A DNA stretch of 64,000 bases from NCBI GenBank assembly GCA_001970955.1, contig MPUH01000111.1:41081-105080 (forward strand), written 5' to 3'. This document shows, one piece after another, positions 30,342-40,961 of this stretch (within the stretch, counting starts at the first letter, position 1; every line of letters begins with the position of its first letter). The translations under genes and the position numbers were made by a program. The DNA is from Stentor coeruleus. Its lineage: Eukaryota > Ciliophora > Heterotrichea > Heterotrichida > Stentoridae. The notes under the pieces were generated by a model that was not told the DNA's origin, searched no databases, and saw nothing but the letters and a program-made list of their open reading frames with translations.

Positions 30342-30791
30342 ATTATTATTAATGTATTGATAGGTTATTTAGATATCAGAAATAACTTATTATGTATGTG
30401 TGTATTTAAATTTATTTGACACTAAGCGTTATAATATGGATTTAATTTTTTATGATTTTAAGATTATAGTTCAGTGTTTAAAGGTGAAGAATAAATTTGG
30501 GAGTTGAGAGTTACCATATTTTAGAGTTAGTATGAAATGAGAATTTATTATAAAGTTTTCGTAGATGGTTAAGAGATTTAAATTTTCATAGATACTTAAT
30601 AGATTTAATTTACTATATTAACAATTATATGTTATTATTTACTTTCTGAGTAAAATTATGAATTATAAAATTACCCATAATCCTAAATTTTCTTCAAACT
30701 CCCATTTTAATACATCCTCTTATTAACTAACCCCCCAAATTTCTTTAATATTTTAACCCAATCTTAACTAAAAAATACTATTAATTCAATA
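30342..30791. other. Spacer with G-to-C skew switch
   Basis: 450 nt between the MFS 5' end and the RNR 3' end. The left half is G-rich on the plus strand (for example 30481..30560), the right half C-rich (30661..30770). Confidence 0.6.
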
Positions 30792-33176
30792 TTATCCAGA
30801 ACATGAAATACAAACATTTTCAGTGTTTGGGTCCATATTCTCATCATTAACAAACGGCATAGGATTTTTACTACTAAATCCTGAGCTATTCAAAAGCTTC
30901 TCCACATCAACTGTAAACTTAATAGCATCTGCAGCAGGTCTCGATCTAAGATAATACATTCCAGTCTTCAATCCTTTCTTCCAACAATAAAAATGCAAGG
31001 AAGTCAGTTTGCCAAATGATGGATCCGATATAAAAACATTCAAACTCTGGCTTTGGTCAATAAACGGTGACCTAATAATCGCCATATCAATTAAAGTTTT
31101 TTGCGGTATTTCCCATACGGTTTTATATAAAACCTTAATATCATTAGGTATTTCATGTACAGCTTGAACAGATCCATTTTGCGCAATGATTTTATTCTTA
31201 ATCTCATGAGTCCATAATCCTTTTTCAATAAGATCTTTAACTAAATGAGGATTTAAGCATACAAATTCTCCAGCTAATACCCTTCTTGTATATATATTCG
31301 ATGTATAAGGCTCGAAACTCTCATTATTTCCAAGGATTTGCGAAGTTGAAGCTGTAGGCATTGGTGCAATTAATAAAGAATTCCTCACTCCATATTGGCG
31401 TATTTTAACTCTAAGACCTTCCCAATCCCATTTATCTGAAGGTTTTACACCTCGCATATCAAATTGAAGTAGTCCTTGAGAAATAGGAGATCCTTCATAT
31501 GAAGAATATGGACCTAATTGTTGAGCAAGTTCATTAGAAGCTGTTAGTGATGCGAAATAGATACATTCAAATATCTGCCTGTTAAGTTCTAAAGCTTGAG
31601 GGCTTTCAAATGGATATTTTAATAAGAGTAAACAGTCTGCAAAACCTTGGATACCTATACCTATAGGTCGATGTCTAAGGTTAGAGTTTCTACATTCAGG
31701 TACAGGGTAATGATTTCTGTCAATGATTTTATTTAAATTGTAAGTGATTTGTTTAGTTACTTCAAAAAGCTTTTGGAAATCAAATACTTTACGATCTTTT
31801 ACGTACATATTCAAAGCTATAGATGCTAAGTTGCATACAGCAATTTCATCTTTACTTGTATATTCACAGATTTCTGTGCATAAGTTGCTTGATTTTATAG
31901 TCCCGAGGTTTTTCTGATTAGAATATCTGTTAACATGATCTTTATATAGCATATAAGGTGTCCCAGTCTCAGACTGAGATTCAATTATCGCTGCCCACAC
32001 TGCTTGGGCCTTAACTACTTTCCTTCCTTTTCCTTCATGTTCATATTTTTCATACAATTCCTCAAACTCTTCTCCCCATACATCAGAAAGCCCAGGACAT
32101 TCATTAGGGCACATTAAAGTCCAGTCGCCATTTTTTTCAACTCTTTTCATAAACAAATCAGGAATCCAAAGGCCGAAAAACAAGTCTCTTGCTCGTTGCT
32201 CTTCTTTACCAATGTTTCTTTTAAGCATTAGAAAATCGAAAATATCAGCATGCCAAGGTTCAAGATAAACAGCAAATGATCCTTTTCTTTTTCCCCCACC
32301 TTGATCTACATATCTTGCTGTATCATTAAATACTCTAAGCATTGGTACAAGACCATTAGAATGACCATTAGTACCTCTTATATAACTTCCTGATGCTCTA
32401 ATATTATGTACACTAATACCAATACCACCTGCACTTTTTGATATAAGAGCACATTGTTTTAATGTATCGTAGATCCCTTCGATACTATCTTCTTTTAACA
32501 TAATTAAAAAACAAGATGACATTTGATTGTTTGGAGTACCTGAGTTAAAAAGGGTTGGGGTTGCATGAGTAAACCAACGTTGGCTCATTAGTTCGTAGGT
32601 TATTATGGTTGATTTCACATCTCCGGTATGAATGCCTGCAGAAACTCTCATTAACATATGCTGGGGACGTTCTACTATCTTCCCGCCTATTTTTAACAGA
32701 TAACTTCTCTCCAAAGTCTTGAACCCAAAGAAATCATAAGTAAAGTCTCTATTGTAGTCAATCGCAGCTTGTAATTCATCTTGATTATCTCTTATGAACT
32801 CAAAAACATCCTCACTAATTAAAGGTGCAGGTCTTCCTAGCAAATCTTTCATGTTGTAAAGATCACTGACTACCTCGAAAAAATTTTCTTTAGTCATTTT
32901 ATGAAGATTAGATATCACAACACGTGCTGCTAATTTAGAATAATCAGGATGAACAATATTCATATAAGCGCAAGTCTCAGCAGCAAGATTATCTAAATCT
33001 GTTGTTTTTACACCATTATAAATTCCTTCGCTAACTTTTTTTACTATGATATCAAGATTGATATATTGCTCAGATAGTCCGTCTAGTAATCTTCCAAGTC
33101 TATGGCGGATTTTTATTGGGTTTATAGGTTGGCGCGAACCATCCCGCTTGGTGACATATCTCTCTATTATTTCCAT
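30792..33176 (-). CDS. RNR1: Ribonucleoside-diphosphate reductase large subunit
   Basis: 794 residues, the usual length of class I R1. It reduces ribonucleoside diphosphates to deoxyribonucleotides with a separate small subunit. The N-terminal ATP-cone ([20 protein letters not shown]) gives allosteric activity control. Active-site motifs: [17 protein letters not shown] (thiyl Cys and Glu) near residue 430, VCNLASI, and the family signature [18 protein letters not shown]. The C-terminal CISCSG is the thioredoxin-reducible Cys pair. ATG start, TAA stop, single exon. Confidence 0.97.
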   Translation of the reverse strand: MEIIERYVTKRDGSRQPINPIKIRHRLGRLLDGLSEQYINLDIIVKKVSEGIYNGVKTTDLDNLAAETCAYMNIVHPDYSKLAARVVISNLHKMTKENFFEVVSDLYNMKDLLGRPAPLISEDVFEFIRDNQDELQAAIDYNRDFTYDFFGFKTLERSYLLKIGGKIVERPQHMLMRVSAGIHTGDVKSTIITYELMSQRWFTHATPTLFNSGTPNNQMSSCFLIMLKEDSIEGIYDTLKQCALISKSAGGIGISVHNIRASGSYIRGTNGHSNGLVPMLRVFNDTARYVDQGGGKRKGSFAVYLEPWHADIFDFLMLKRNIGKEEQRARDLFFGLWIPDLFMKRVEKNGDWTLMCPNECPGLSDVWGEEFEELYEKYEHEGKGRKVVKAQAVWAAIIESQSETGTPYMLYKDHVNRYSNQKNLGTIKSSNLCTEICEYTSKDEIAVCNLASIALNMYVKDRKVFDFQKLFEVTKQITYNLNKIIDRNHYPVPECRNSNLRHRPIGIGIQGFADCLLLLKYPFESPQALELNRQIFECIYFASLTASNELAQQLGPYSSYEGSPISQGLLQFDMRGVKPSDKWDWEGLRVKIRQYGVRNSLLIAPMPTASTSQILGNNESFEPYTSNIYTRRVLAGEFVCLNPHLVKDLIEKGLWTHEIKNKIIAQNGSVQAVHEIPNDIKVLYKTVWEIPQKTLIDMAIIRSPFIDQSQSLNVFISDPSFGKLTSLHFYCWKKGLKTGMYYLRSRPAADAIKFTVDVEKLLNSSGFSSKNPMPFVNDENMDPNTENVCISCSG

Positions 33177-34027
33177 TTTATAAATACCGCTTAAATTTTA
33201 ACATGTATATTGATGAGAAAATGTGTAAAAGCCAAAGTATAATTTTATAATCAAAGTTTTTTTGATTTGTATTGAGAAGATATTATAGAAAAAAGTGCTA
33301 AGACTGGAATAGAATTGAATTTTTTTTAGTTATAGTTTTTTTGAAAAGTTTGTGGAGAAAATTACTGAATTGATGAGATTTGGAGATTTAGATGTTTGGA
33401 ATAAGTTTGGGTAAGAGAAAATGTGCGGAATTTGAAAAATCTTCCTAGAGGTATTTTCGCGGGTGTACCATATTTTTTTTGGCTTTGTTAGATTATAGGA
33501 TTTTAGTAAATACAAATGAATTTTATAGAAAAACAATAGTTAAAGGTGTTATTAGCGAATGATGGGTGAAGTTTTAGGAATTGGCAATATGTGACAAGTA
33601 ATAAAATTTATGAAGAAAAATATTGCTAGATTTAAAAATAAATAATTGCATTATCAGTTTATATTAAGTATCTAATATCTTTAATTTTTAGTTACTCGAT
33701 TATTCTTAATCCTAAAATACTTGACTTTTATAAGCTAATTCATAAAACCTAAATTAATAATTATATCAAAATTCATTCTATATTATCATAATTTTCTTTA
33801 TTAAAAACAGTAACATCAAACCATTACACACTTTACAAATAAAATATACTCTTATTTTATTTTTCCTTATACAACATAACCATTATTTTAAAAATAAAAC
33901 TTTAACTTCCCACATCATTTAAAACTTCTTATAAACAACAACTCTAAACCTCCCTAAAAATCCTATACATTTTTTCACAAGTATTATAAGATTATCAACC
34001 CAAATATGAAAGCTGTTATTTAAAATC
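33177..34027. other. Divergent spacer with skew switch, 0.85 kb
   Basis: It lies between the 5' ends of RNR1 and the MORN gene. 33361..33420 has about 17 G and 1 C; 33901..33960 has 0 G and 17 C. The open frame 33330..33536 (-) starts and ends within this skewed DNA and is not supported. Confidence 0.7.
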
Positions 34028-34966
34028 ATGGGAAATTTAAGCTGTCAATGCATAGGTGAACAAAGTCAGGACAATACAGTTGAAGTAGAAAAAGTAGGGA
34101 AATCAAAACTCCTCAAACCGACTCCTCGGTTTATTGAGCACACAATCGATATACCAATGATGCCTTTTTCAGTAAACATAGCCGAATTGCCTATTTCTCA
34201 AAAAGTCTTAAGTATTTGGAATTCCTTACCTCCTTTCACATATTTTACAAGCTCATCAAAAGAAGTTGATTGGAAAACCTTAAAACTTGCCGATAATTCT
34301 ATATACCAAGGTGAATTCGACAATATACTCCCTCATGGTCGAGGTGTACAAGTCTTTGAAGATGGAAGTTTAGCTGAAGGAAACTGGGTAAAAGGTAAAA
34401 TGGACGGTTTATGTCGTGTTATATATGCAAGTGGAGATTATTATCAAGGAACTTTCAAGAACGGTAAAGTTCATGGGCTTGGGTATTTAGTAAGTGAAAA
34501 TGGGGCAAAATATGAAGGTAATTGGGAATATGAAAAACAACATGGGATGGGAAAAGAAACATGGCCTGATGGTGCAGAATATATAGGAGAGTTTAAGGAT
34601 GGATGCAAATCAGGACATGGAGTTTTTAGATGGACAGATGGGAGTTCTTATACTGGGAGTTTTCTTAAAAACAATATACATGGTAAAGGAAATTATCAAT
34701 GGAGTGATGGAAGAGGGTATGTTGGGGATTGGGTTGAGAATAAAATGCAAGGAACTGGGGTGTTTAAATGGCCTGATGGAAGAGTTTATGAAGGGGATTA
34801 TTATGCTGATAAGAAACATGGATATGGGACTTTGAGTAAAAGTACTGGGAAAGTGTTTAAAGGGACTTGGGTTAATGGGAAAAAACATGGTATTGGTAGT
34901 GTTACTGATGAAAAAGGGACTAAAAAAGGAGAATGGGCTAAAGGTAAAAGGGTTAAGTGGATATGA
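34028..34966 (+). CDS. MORN-repeat protein with N-terminal acylation motif
   Basis: 312 residues. The start MGNLSCQCIG has Gly2 and Cys6/Cys8, fitting myristoylation with palmitoylation. From about residue 90 to the end there are about nine MORN repeats of 23 residues, with the pattern Y-x-G-x-W/F ... G-x-G (for example GSFLKNNIHGKGNYQWSDG, EGDYYADKKHGYGTL). MORN arrays organise membrane-cytoskeleton junctions and can bind phosphoinositides, so a cortical or basal-body role is plausible. ATG start, TGA stop. Confidence 0.92.
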   Translation: MGNLSCQCIGEQSQDNTVEVEKVGKSKLLKPTPRFIEHTIDIPMMPFSVNIAELPISQKVLSIWNSLPPFTYFTSSSKEVDWKTLKLADNSIYQGEFDNILPHGRGVQVFEDGSLAEGNWVKGKMDGLCRVIYASGDYYQGTFKNGKVHGLGYLVSENGAKYEGNWEYEKQHGMGKETWPDGAEYIGEFKDGCKSGHGVFRWTDGSSYTGSFLKNNIHGKGNYQWSDGRGYVGDWVENKMQGTGVFKWPDGRVYEGDYYADKKHGYGTLSKSTGKVFKGTWVNGKKHGIGSVTDEKGTKKGEWAKGKRVKWI

Positions 34967-35522
34967 GAATAATAGTTTAACTGGTAAAAATGATTAGTTG
35001 TTAGTGGTTTTGGTAAGTATTATAATTATGGGGTATTTTAAAGGTGAGTAAGTAACTGCTAGCAATATAAATCTATAATGTTTTTATTATTTCTGATGTA
35101 TTTTATAAAATATTATGTAATATATGCTTTTGTTTCATAAATATTATGCTCGTGTTCATGATTATTCAAAATCATATGGAGAAAAAGTTGGATTCTATAA
35201 AACTTGTCTATGATTTTATTTTGTATAAATAAATACAATATTGTAATATCTGTATAAATAACAGCAGACCGAAAATAGGCTTCTTCACTTCAAGATTGAT
35301 TATCAACTTTTTATATACTTTTATTTGAAAATATTAATATGGTAAGGGTGAATTTTATGAGTTTTACTAAGAAGGTTGTTTTGAATAATGAAATTATTAT
35401 GCAGTATATAGTAAGTGTGATATTTTTGATACTATTATTATAAACTTTTTATGATTTTATATTGACTTTGATGCATTTTTTAGGAAAATTTAAGAAGAAA
35501 TACTCTATTTAATTTTTTTGTG
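34967..35522. other. Convergent spacer, 0.56 kb
   Basis: AT-rich, between the 3' ends of the MORN and LMBRD1 genes. No gene or clear structure. Confidence 0.5.
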
Positions 35523-37094
35523 CTAGATAAGATTAAGTTTCTCTTCTTCTTCATCTTCGAGATCTTCAAAGTTGGAGGATTTGTTGTTGTAGAAAGATTG
35601 ATAAGAAAATATTAGGAATATTATGATGAAGACCCAGTTTTCTAGGTAGACTACGCCGCTGAAAACAGGGATTGATAATGAAAGTCTATGTAAATTTTAC
35701 TTATTGAAAAGTCGACTAACATTTGACATAGCACAGAGTTCTTGTTTAAAATTCTCAAGTGTACAACTCACAGTATCCCCATCTTCTTGAAAAGTTTGAT
35801 ACCCAAAAGTGCTATAACTCGGTGTTATTGTCAAAATTTCCATAAAAATCCCTAGAAAAATCATCATCATAATAATCGATGCAAGAAGCAAAGCTTGTGG
35901 AGCAGTTCTCTTTCTCTTAATTGGATATATCTATATAAAAACTACATGAACACAAAAAACTCTTATCCCCCAACTAGCAATACCATATAAACTTGACACA
36001 AAAACATAAAGTATCACTGTTATAAACAGCAAATAATCAAGTGGGAAATAATAAGAAATATGCACTAAAATTGAATCTAAAGGGTTAAACAAATCACTTG
36101 TTGAAGCAATAAACCCACAAGAAAACCCACAATCAGAAGTCAATAAACGATTAACACAAGCTAAAAACAAAGATATCAAAAATATCGAACTTAATATCAA
36201 ACAAAACACTCCAATCATAACCCTAAATGGGGTGAGAAATTTTAGTATTGTTGATAATATTGCGCTTGTGTCTTTTTGTTTATCAATAATTTTTTCTGAT
36301 TTCATAAGCATTTTTTTTTGCTGTCGTTCCAAATGTAGTTTTTCTTTTTTTTCCTTCCTTGTAAGTTTTGTATTACTTTTTGCTGATCTCATTTCGATTT
36401 CTCTAATCTTATCCCTTATTTGCACTAAATCATATTCAATCTCAGTTCTTGCTTCTTCTAAACTCTTAGTCCCTTTTATTAGTAGCCAAGGTAAAGCTGC
36501 CATCCCAAAAGCGGTATAACAACTCCACATACCTCCTCCAATAACAGTTAAACAAGCTACAGTAAATGATATAGCAGCTTCTCCTACATGTTCAACATCA
36601 AAAAGTTTCTGTACCCATTCTTTACCTTCTCCCCACTCTTCTTTTTCAGGTCTGAAAATAAGCCCAACTATAATCAAAATAGCACATACAAGCATTGTTA
36701 TTGCTGTGTATTTACAGCTTTCACAGATTTTTTCACATAAGTTTTCATCATCAGAATCAATTTCATCAAATGTTTCTTCCCCATAAAAATACGCAAAAGG
36801 TATGAGAACAAAAGCAAGAATTAACATAAATGCAAAAAGTGATAATATTATGTTTAGAACACTATCTTCATTTACTTGTTCTATACCATCTATAGTATCT
36901 GCTGTGATGAGTATATCTATTGGGATAAAAAGTACACAGATTAAAGTTACAGAGAGGCTTAGGATTGTAACTACACTTGCTAGCATATAGCTTTCATTAG
37001 GGTCAGAATAGTATTTTACTATAAGATAGTTGAAAAGCAGTATTGCTAGTACTAGTAAAACAAAAATAACATAGCCTGCAGTCAGAACTTCCAT
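35523..37094 (-). CDS. LMBRD1: LMBRD1-like lysosomal membrane protein
   Basis: Exons 35946..37094, 35701..35930 and 35523..35685 total 1542 nt, 513 residues (human about 540). Multiple membrane spans with a basic cytosolic loop rich in K, E and R in the middle. Family-specific segments: NPLDSILVHISYYFPLDY, SSLYGIASWGIR, then KRKRTAPQALLL across the first intron. Exon 3 adds the last span (ENWVFIIIFLIF) and an acidic tail. LMBD1 acts in cobalamin export from lysosomes and related traffic. ATG start, TAG stop. Confidence 0.9.
35686..35700 (-). other. 15-nt intron in LMBRD1
   Basis: GTAAAATTTACATAG. The unspliced frame stops at its TAA. Removal reads SRLFNK-LSLSIPVFSGVVY and adds the final membrane span. 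Confidence 0.9.
35931..35945 (-). other. 15-nt intron in LMBRD1
   Basis: GTAGTTTTTATATAG with terminal in-frame TAG; one base different from the MFS intron at 28105..28119. Removal joins VFCVH to IYPIKRKR. Confidence 0.95.
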
Positions 37095-37114
37095 TAATAA
37101 TTATTAAAATTCTA

Positions 37115-37747
37115 TTAACTAAAAGGAGTCGAGTGGGTTTTATACGGATAATCATCAGGATCATAATAAGTTGTTACTCTAGAAAAGTCATCTCTTATTG
37201 ATAAATTTGTTTGACTTGGTGTTGGGGTAAATATTGGAGCTAAGCTTCCAGACTCTTCTATATTCACTGACCACCATTCTTCAGGCATCTTTTCATAATG
37301 TGTAAAAAACCTGACTTCTTTTTTTTTCTCTATGAGTTTTTGGAAATTTTCTAATAAAGATTTTGGTATTGGGTTTCCTTCCATATGAATTACTTTTATT
37401 GATTCATTCTTTTCAAATAATTTTAGTAAAGCTGTTGCACCTTTTATACCAATACGATTATTAGATAAATCAATAGTATGAATTCTTGAATGGTATTCAA
37501 ATGCTTCAGCTATATCGCAGGCACAATCAGATTTTATGCCTTGACCTGATAAGCTTAGGTTATGGATATTTGAGTTTTTATAGATCAATAAAAGAATGCT
37601 TCGAACTCCTTTTGAACCTAAGTAGTTTTGTGGAAGACTTAGACGGTCTCTAATAAATAAATCTGGATCTTCTTGGAAGGAATTTAGTATAGCTGAGTTT
37701 GGGGTGCATCTTAAGGTTTTACAAATTTCTAAATACATTTCCTTCAT
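37115..37747 (-). CDS. Leucine-rich repeat protein
   Basis: 210 residues from the first ATG (MKEMYLEICKTL). About residues 50-140 form two or three ribonuclease-inhibitor-type LRRs (IHNLSLSGQGIKSD, IHTIDLSNNRIGIKGATAL, IKVIHMEGNPI). The C-terminus is Ser/Thr/Pro-rich with a DPDDYPYKTHS tail. Likely a protein-protein adaptor; similar short LRR proteins are common in ciliary complexes. The open frame runs back to TTG and overlaps the next gene; the ATG start removes the overlap, leaving 77 nt. Ends TAA, only 20 nt before the LMBRD1 start on the same strand. Confidence 0.75.
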   Translation of the reverse strand: MKEMYLEICKTLRCTPNSAILNSFQEDPDLFIRDRLSLPQNYLGSKGVRSILLLIYKNSNIHNLSLSGQGIKSDCACDIAEAFEYHSRIHTIDLSNNRIGIKGATALLKLFEKNESIKVIHMEGNPIPKSLLENFQKLIEKKKEVRFFTHYEKMPEEWWSVNIEESGSLAPIFTPTPSQTNLSIRDDFSRVTTYYDPDDYPYKTHSTPFS

Positions 37748-37824
37748 TTTATGTATATAAACCAATATTTGCCTATGTTTAACATATTGTTTGAAATTAG
37801 GTAAGATTATAAGAATTAATGCAT

Positions 37825-38421
37825 TCAATTATTACTTTGTCTGTCGGTTTGAGTTAGTAATGCTTTAGAATCGGCTAAGAAAGGCAAGTTCGTATTCTGA
37901 AAGTTATTGTATTTACTATTCAATATTTTTCGGCTTGACCCAAGTAGAGAGTATTTTTGATTGATCAGTCCTTGTTGCGATACATGCGAAGGTGTTCCTT
38001 CTTCTAAACTAGACATAAAATTCTTAATAATTTTATTGCTCTTTACTTCAAAGCCTTTACTATTCACTTCTCTCCTTGCTTTTAACTTACTTTTATAGTA
38101 CTTAAGTTGACTCTTTTCAAAAAGCCTTGATTTAAGCGTATTAACTGTTGTGGGACAAACTCCTCTTGAATTATTATTAATTTCAAGTTGAAGAACAATA
38201 GAATTAAACTCGTTTGACCCACGTATTTGATTATTTTTACTATTTTTTTTTTGGATTTCAATTTTTTGACAAGAGTCTGTTTTTCTGATAAGATTTTTCC
38301 CTTGTAAAGAGTTTCTATATGAAAGAGGAGAAGCCTTTGGAAGATATTTGATATCAACATAATTTTTCGGTATGGTTTTTCGAATTTTTGGTAGTGTATT
38401 TCTTGGTGGACTTAAGCTCAT
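37825..38421 (-). CDS. Unknown basic protein
   Basis: 198 residues, MSLSPPRNTLPKIRK at the start, ending TGA. Strongly basic and polar, with many K, R, S and N and no hydrophobic core; probably disordered. No domain recognised. It ends 77 nt upstream of the LRR gene on the same strand. I looked for a 15-nt intron joining the two and found none that fits. Confidence 0.65.
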   Translation of the reverse strand: MSLSPPRNTLPKIRKTIPKNYVDIKYLPKASPLSYRNSLQGKNLIRKTDSCQKIEIQKKNSKNNQIRGSNEFNSIVLQLEINNNSRGVCPTTVNTLKSRLFEKSQLKYYKSKLKARREVNSKGFEVKSNKIIKNFMSSLEEGTPSHVSQQGLINQKYSLLGSSRKILNSKYNNFQNTNLPFLADSKALLTQTDRQSNN

Positions 38422-38931
38422 GATTGTTTTAATATGGAAATAACTATGTTTTTTATTGTAAAAGATTTGAATAAGAATTTGTGAGGAATATTTATTTGTT
38501 GTGAGAATATGATTGAAAGGTGAGATTTAAGATTGAATAAAATAAGTGTTGGAGATGATTTATTATTATATAAAATTATGGTAGTTATTATGATTGTTTT
38601 GGATTTTTTGAGGCTTTGCGATAGTGATGCTGAATTGTGTGTTTAGTACTATGATGATAAGTGAGATATTAGGAATTAGATGATAAAACTAGCTTATGTT
38701 ATAGCATAATATAATAAATATGCACTTCACAATATTTCGCCATTATCATAATCTACCCAGCTTCAAAAAACTCTTATACTTGAACTATAACCTCTAAAAT
38801 TCATCTTCATCCCAACCCAAATTTCCTTATCTCTTTTTTCTATATCCAAAACTTATTTACATCCTAAAATATTTCCCTAAACATCATACATAAAAAAGCC
38901 CCATAAATATAATTATCATTATTTCTTACAA
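38422..38931. other. Spacer with G-to-C skew switch
   Basis: The left half (to about 38690) is G-rich and C-poor on the plus strand, the right half (about 38720..38900) the reverse. Confidence 0.6.
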
Positions 38932-40382
38932 TTAAATATTATTTATCGTCCGAGGTGTTTCCGACAAACTTCGACGATGTCCCTTAATCCAAGAGCTCTT
39001 CAACCCTTCACTCGCTGATATTCTCACTTCATAATCCCAAGTCAAACAGCTTTCAATAAACTNCCTTCACTCGCTGATATTCTCACTTCATAATCCCAAG
39101 TCAAACAGCTTTCAATAAACTCCACAACTGCCATATCATAATTCGCCAATACCTTACGCAAGCTAACTTTAGGAATTCCTTTCAACATTTGTATATTAAA
39201 ATCCTTATATTTTTTCTTTATCTTATCAATAATAGTAAGTGGTGGGAACCCAATAACCGAAACAATTTTACTCATCTGTTCCTGTTCATTTTTCCCATTA
39301 AAAAGCACAGTTCCTGTTAGTAATTCATATGCAATACACCCTAAAGACCATATATCAATTTTCTCATCATATTCAAAATTAAAAAGTTGTTCTGGAGATC
39401 GATAATATAAACTTTGAATATGATTATAATAATTAGAACATTTAAAACAAGAATTAGAAAAGTTGATAACCCGTATACTTGATTTATTTGAGTTTTTTAA
39501 TAGTATGTTTTCTGGTTTTATATCACAATGAATAATGTTATTTGAATGTATATGATTAAGGGCAATAAGTATTTGGGTTATAATCCTTTTAGCGATACTT
39601 ATACTAATAGGCTGAAAGTTGTTACTTTGAATAAACTGTGATAAATTTTGATGTAGTAATTCATAAACAATAATTAAATGATTTCTGAATTCTAGTTTTT
39701 TATATGCTTTTATTATATTTGTTTCATTTCTTGTGTTGTTGTTAAGTAAGTGAAGGATTTTGTATTCGGTTTCTCCTGATTCTCGAAATTTGTCCTGTGT
39801 TTTAAGGATTTTTATAGCGACATTTTGATGCTTTTTATGATCGTAGCATTTTAATACTTGACTGTATGACCCTGAGCCTAATAATTGGATTATTTCATAT
39901 CGGAAAAATATATGGTCTTTTGGTTTTATAATATAATTACCTGATGGGTCTGTAAAAATTGCATTTTGTTTAACAGCATCTTGCCCGATAAAATATAAAA
40001 ATTTATAGGTGTTAATTTCATTTTTTTCAAAGTCGGTTAAATGATGTGGAAAATTAGTGAGGACTTCAGAAGGGGTCATTTGTTTTGTTTGGGAAAAAGA
40101 TGAGTTTTGAATTTGGTAATTTGAAGGTTTTGGGCGAGACTTTTGAGGGTTGGATTTTGGGCTTGGTATGGATTTTATTTTAGCTAAATTCAAGGGTATA
40201 ACTATAGATTTCTTATCAAAGGACATAGGAGCTTCAAATTTTATTAAAGCTTTACGGTTTTTTTTTGGTATGTCGAATGGGGTTAATATTAAAGGTTCTT
40301 TTTTCAAACTCTGCATTACCCTTGTTCTAGTTGATGATAAAACATACTGCCTTTTGAATTTCATTACTTCTCCTTCAATCAT
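38932..40382 (-). CDS. DYRK-like probable pseudokinase, interrupted by an assembly duplication
   Basis: As assembled, the frame breaks at an N (39063) and a false stop at 39042. Dropping one 58-nt copy plus the N gives 1392 nt, 463 residues, ending SETPRTINNI then TAA at 38932..38934. The kinase domain has a glycine loop (LGSGSYSQV), VAIKIL and HCDIKPEN, but the DFG motif reads NFS (VINFSNSCF), losing the Mg-binding Asp. The YxY pair of the activation loop is replaced (NHIQSLYYRSPE). It is clearly related to the DYRK at 22212..23801. Inference: catalytically weak or inactive scaffold. ATG start. Confidence 0.85.
39005..39121. repeat. Assembly joint: N at 39063 between identical 58-nt copies
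   Basis: 39005..39062 equals 39064..39121. Removing one copy and the N restores an uninterrupted kinase C-terminus, so this is an unmerged contig overlap and not a biological repeat. Confidence 0.93.
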
Positions 40383-40961
40383 TTCAATAATAATATAATG
40401 ATTTTATAGCCAAAATAGTTAGTGATATTATAAAAGTTACAAAATAAATATATATAAGATAATAGAGATGTGAATTTTATGACTATGACAAAGGCTTAAG
40501 GTTTGGGGAAATATCTTTGAGAGATTTTAAATGGCTGATTTATAATTTATAAATCAAATAATTTTTTTGAGTTAAATTTTATACGTGTTAACTTTAAATT
40601 AGTATAAGAATGATTGTGTTATTTTTAATATAGCAATTTTTAGTAAGTTTAGGAAAATATATAATAAGCTATGAGGTTTATTAAGGTTTTGAGTGTATGT
40701 TGGAGGGATTATGAATTTTATGATTCTTGAATTAAATATAGATATTCATAACAGTTGATGATAAAATCAGATAAATGAAGTCTATTTTTAGTATTTAGCA
40801 ATAGAGTTTTAAAGAATCTAAATATTTCTAGCACCCTAGACTTAAAACAAACACAAAAAAATCATAGATAAATTTTTTATAATACAATAATGAAATCCCC
40901 ACAAAAAAATTAAATTAATCTATAACTAAACCATATATTTCAATAAAGTACTTGTCTAATA
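40383..40961. other. Spacer, 0.58 kb
   Basis: AT-rich; left part G-biased, right part C-biased on the plus strand. No gene seen. Confidence 0.5.

Noticed and set aside
37747-37825. LRR gene and the upstream basic-protein gene as one spliced gene
   Set aside because: No 15-nt GT-AG segment bridges the TGA at 37825 and the LRR frame; two separate genes with ATG starts explain the sequence.
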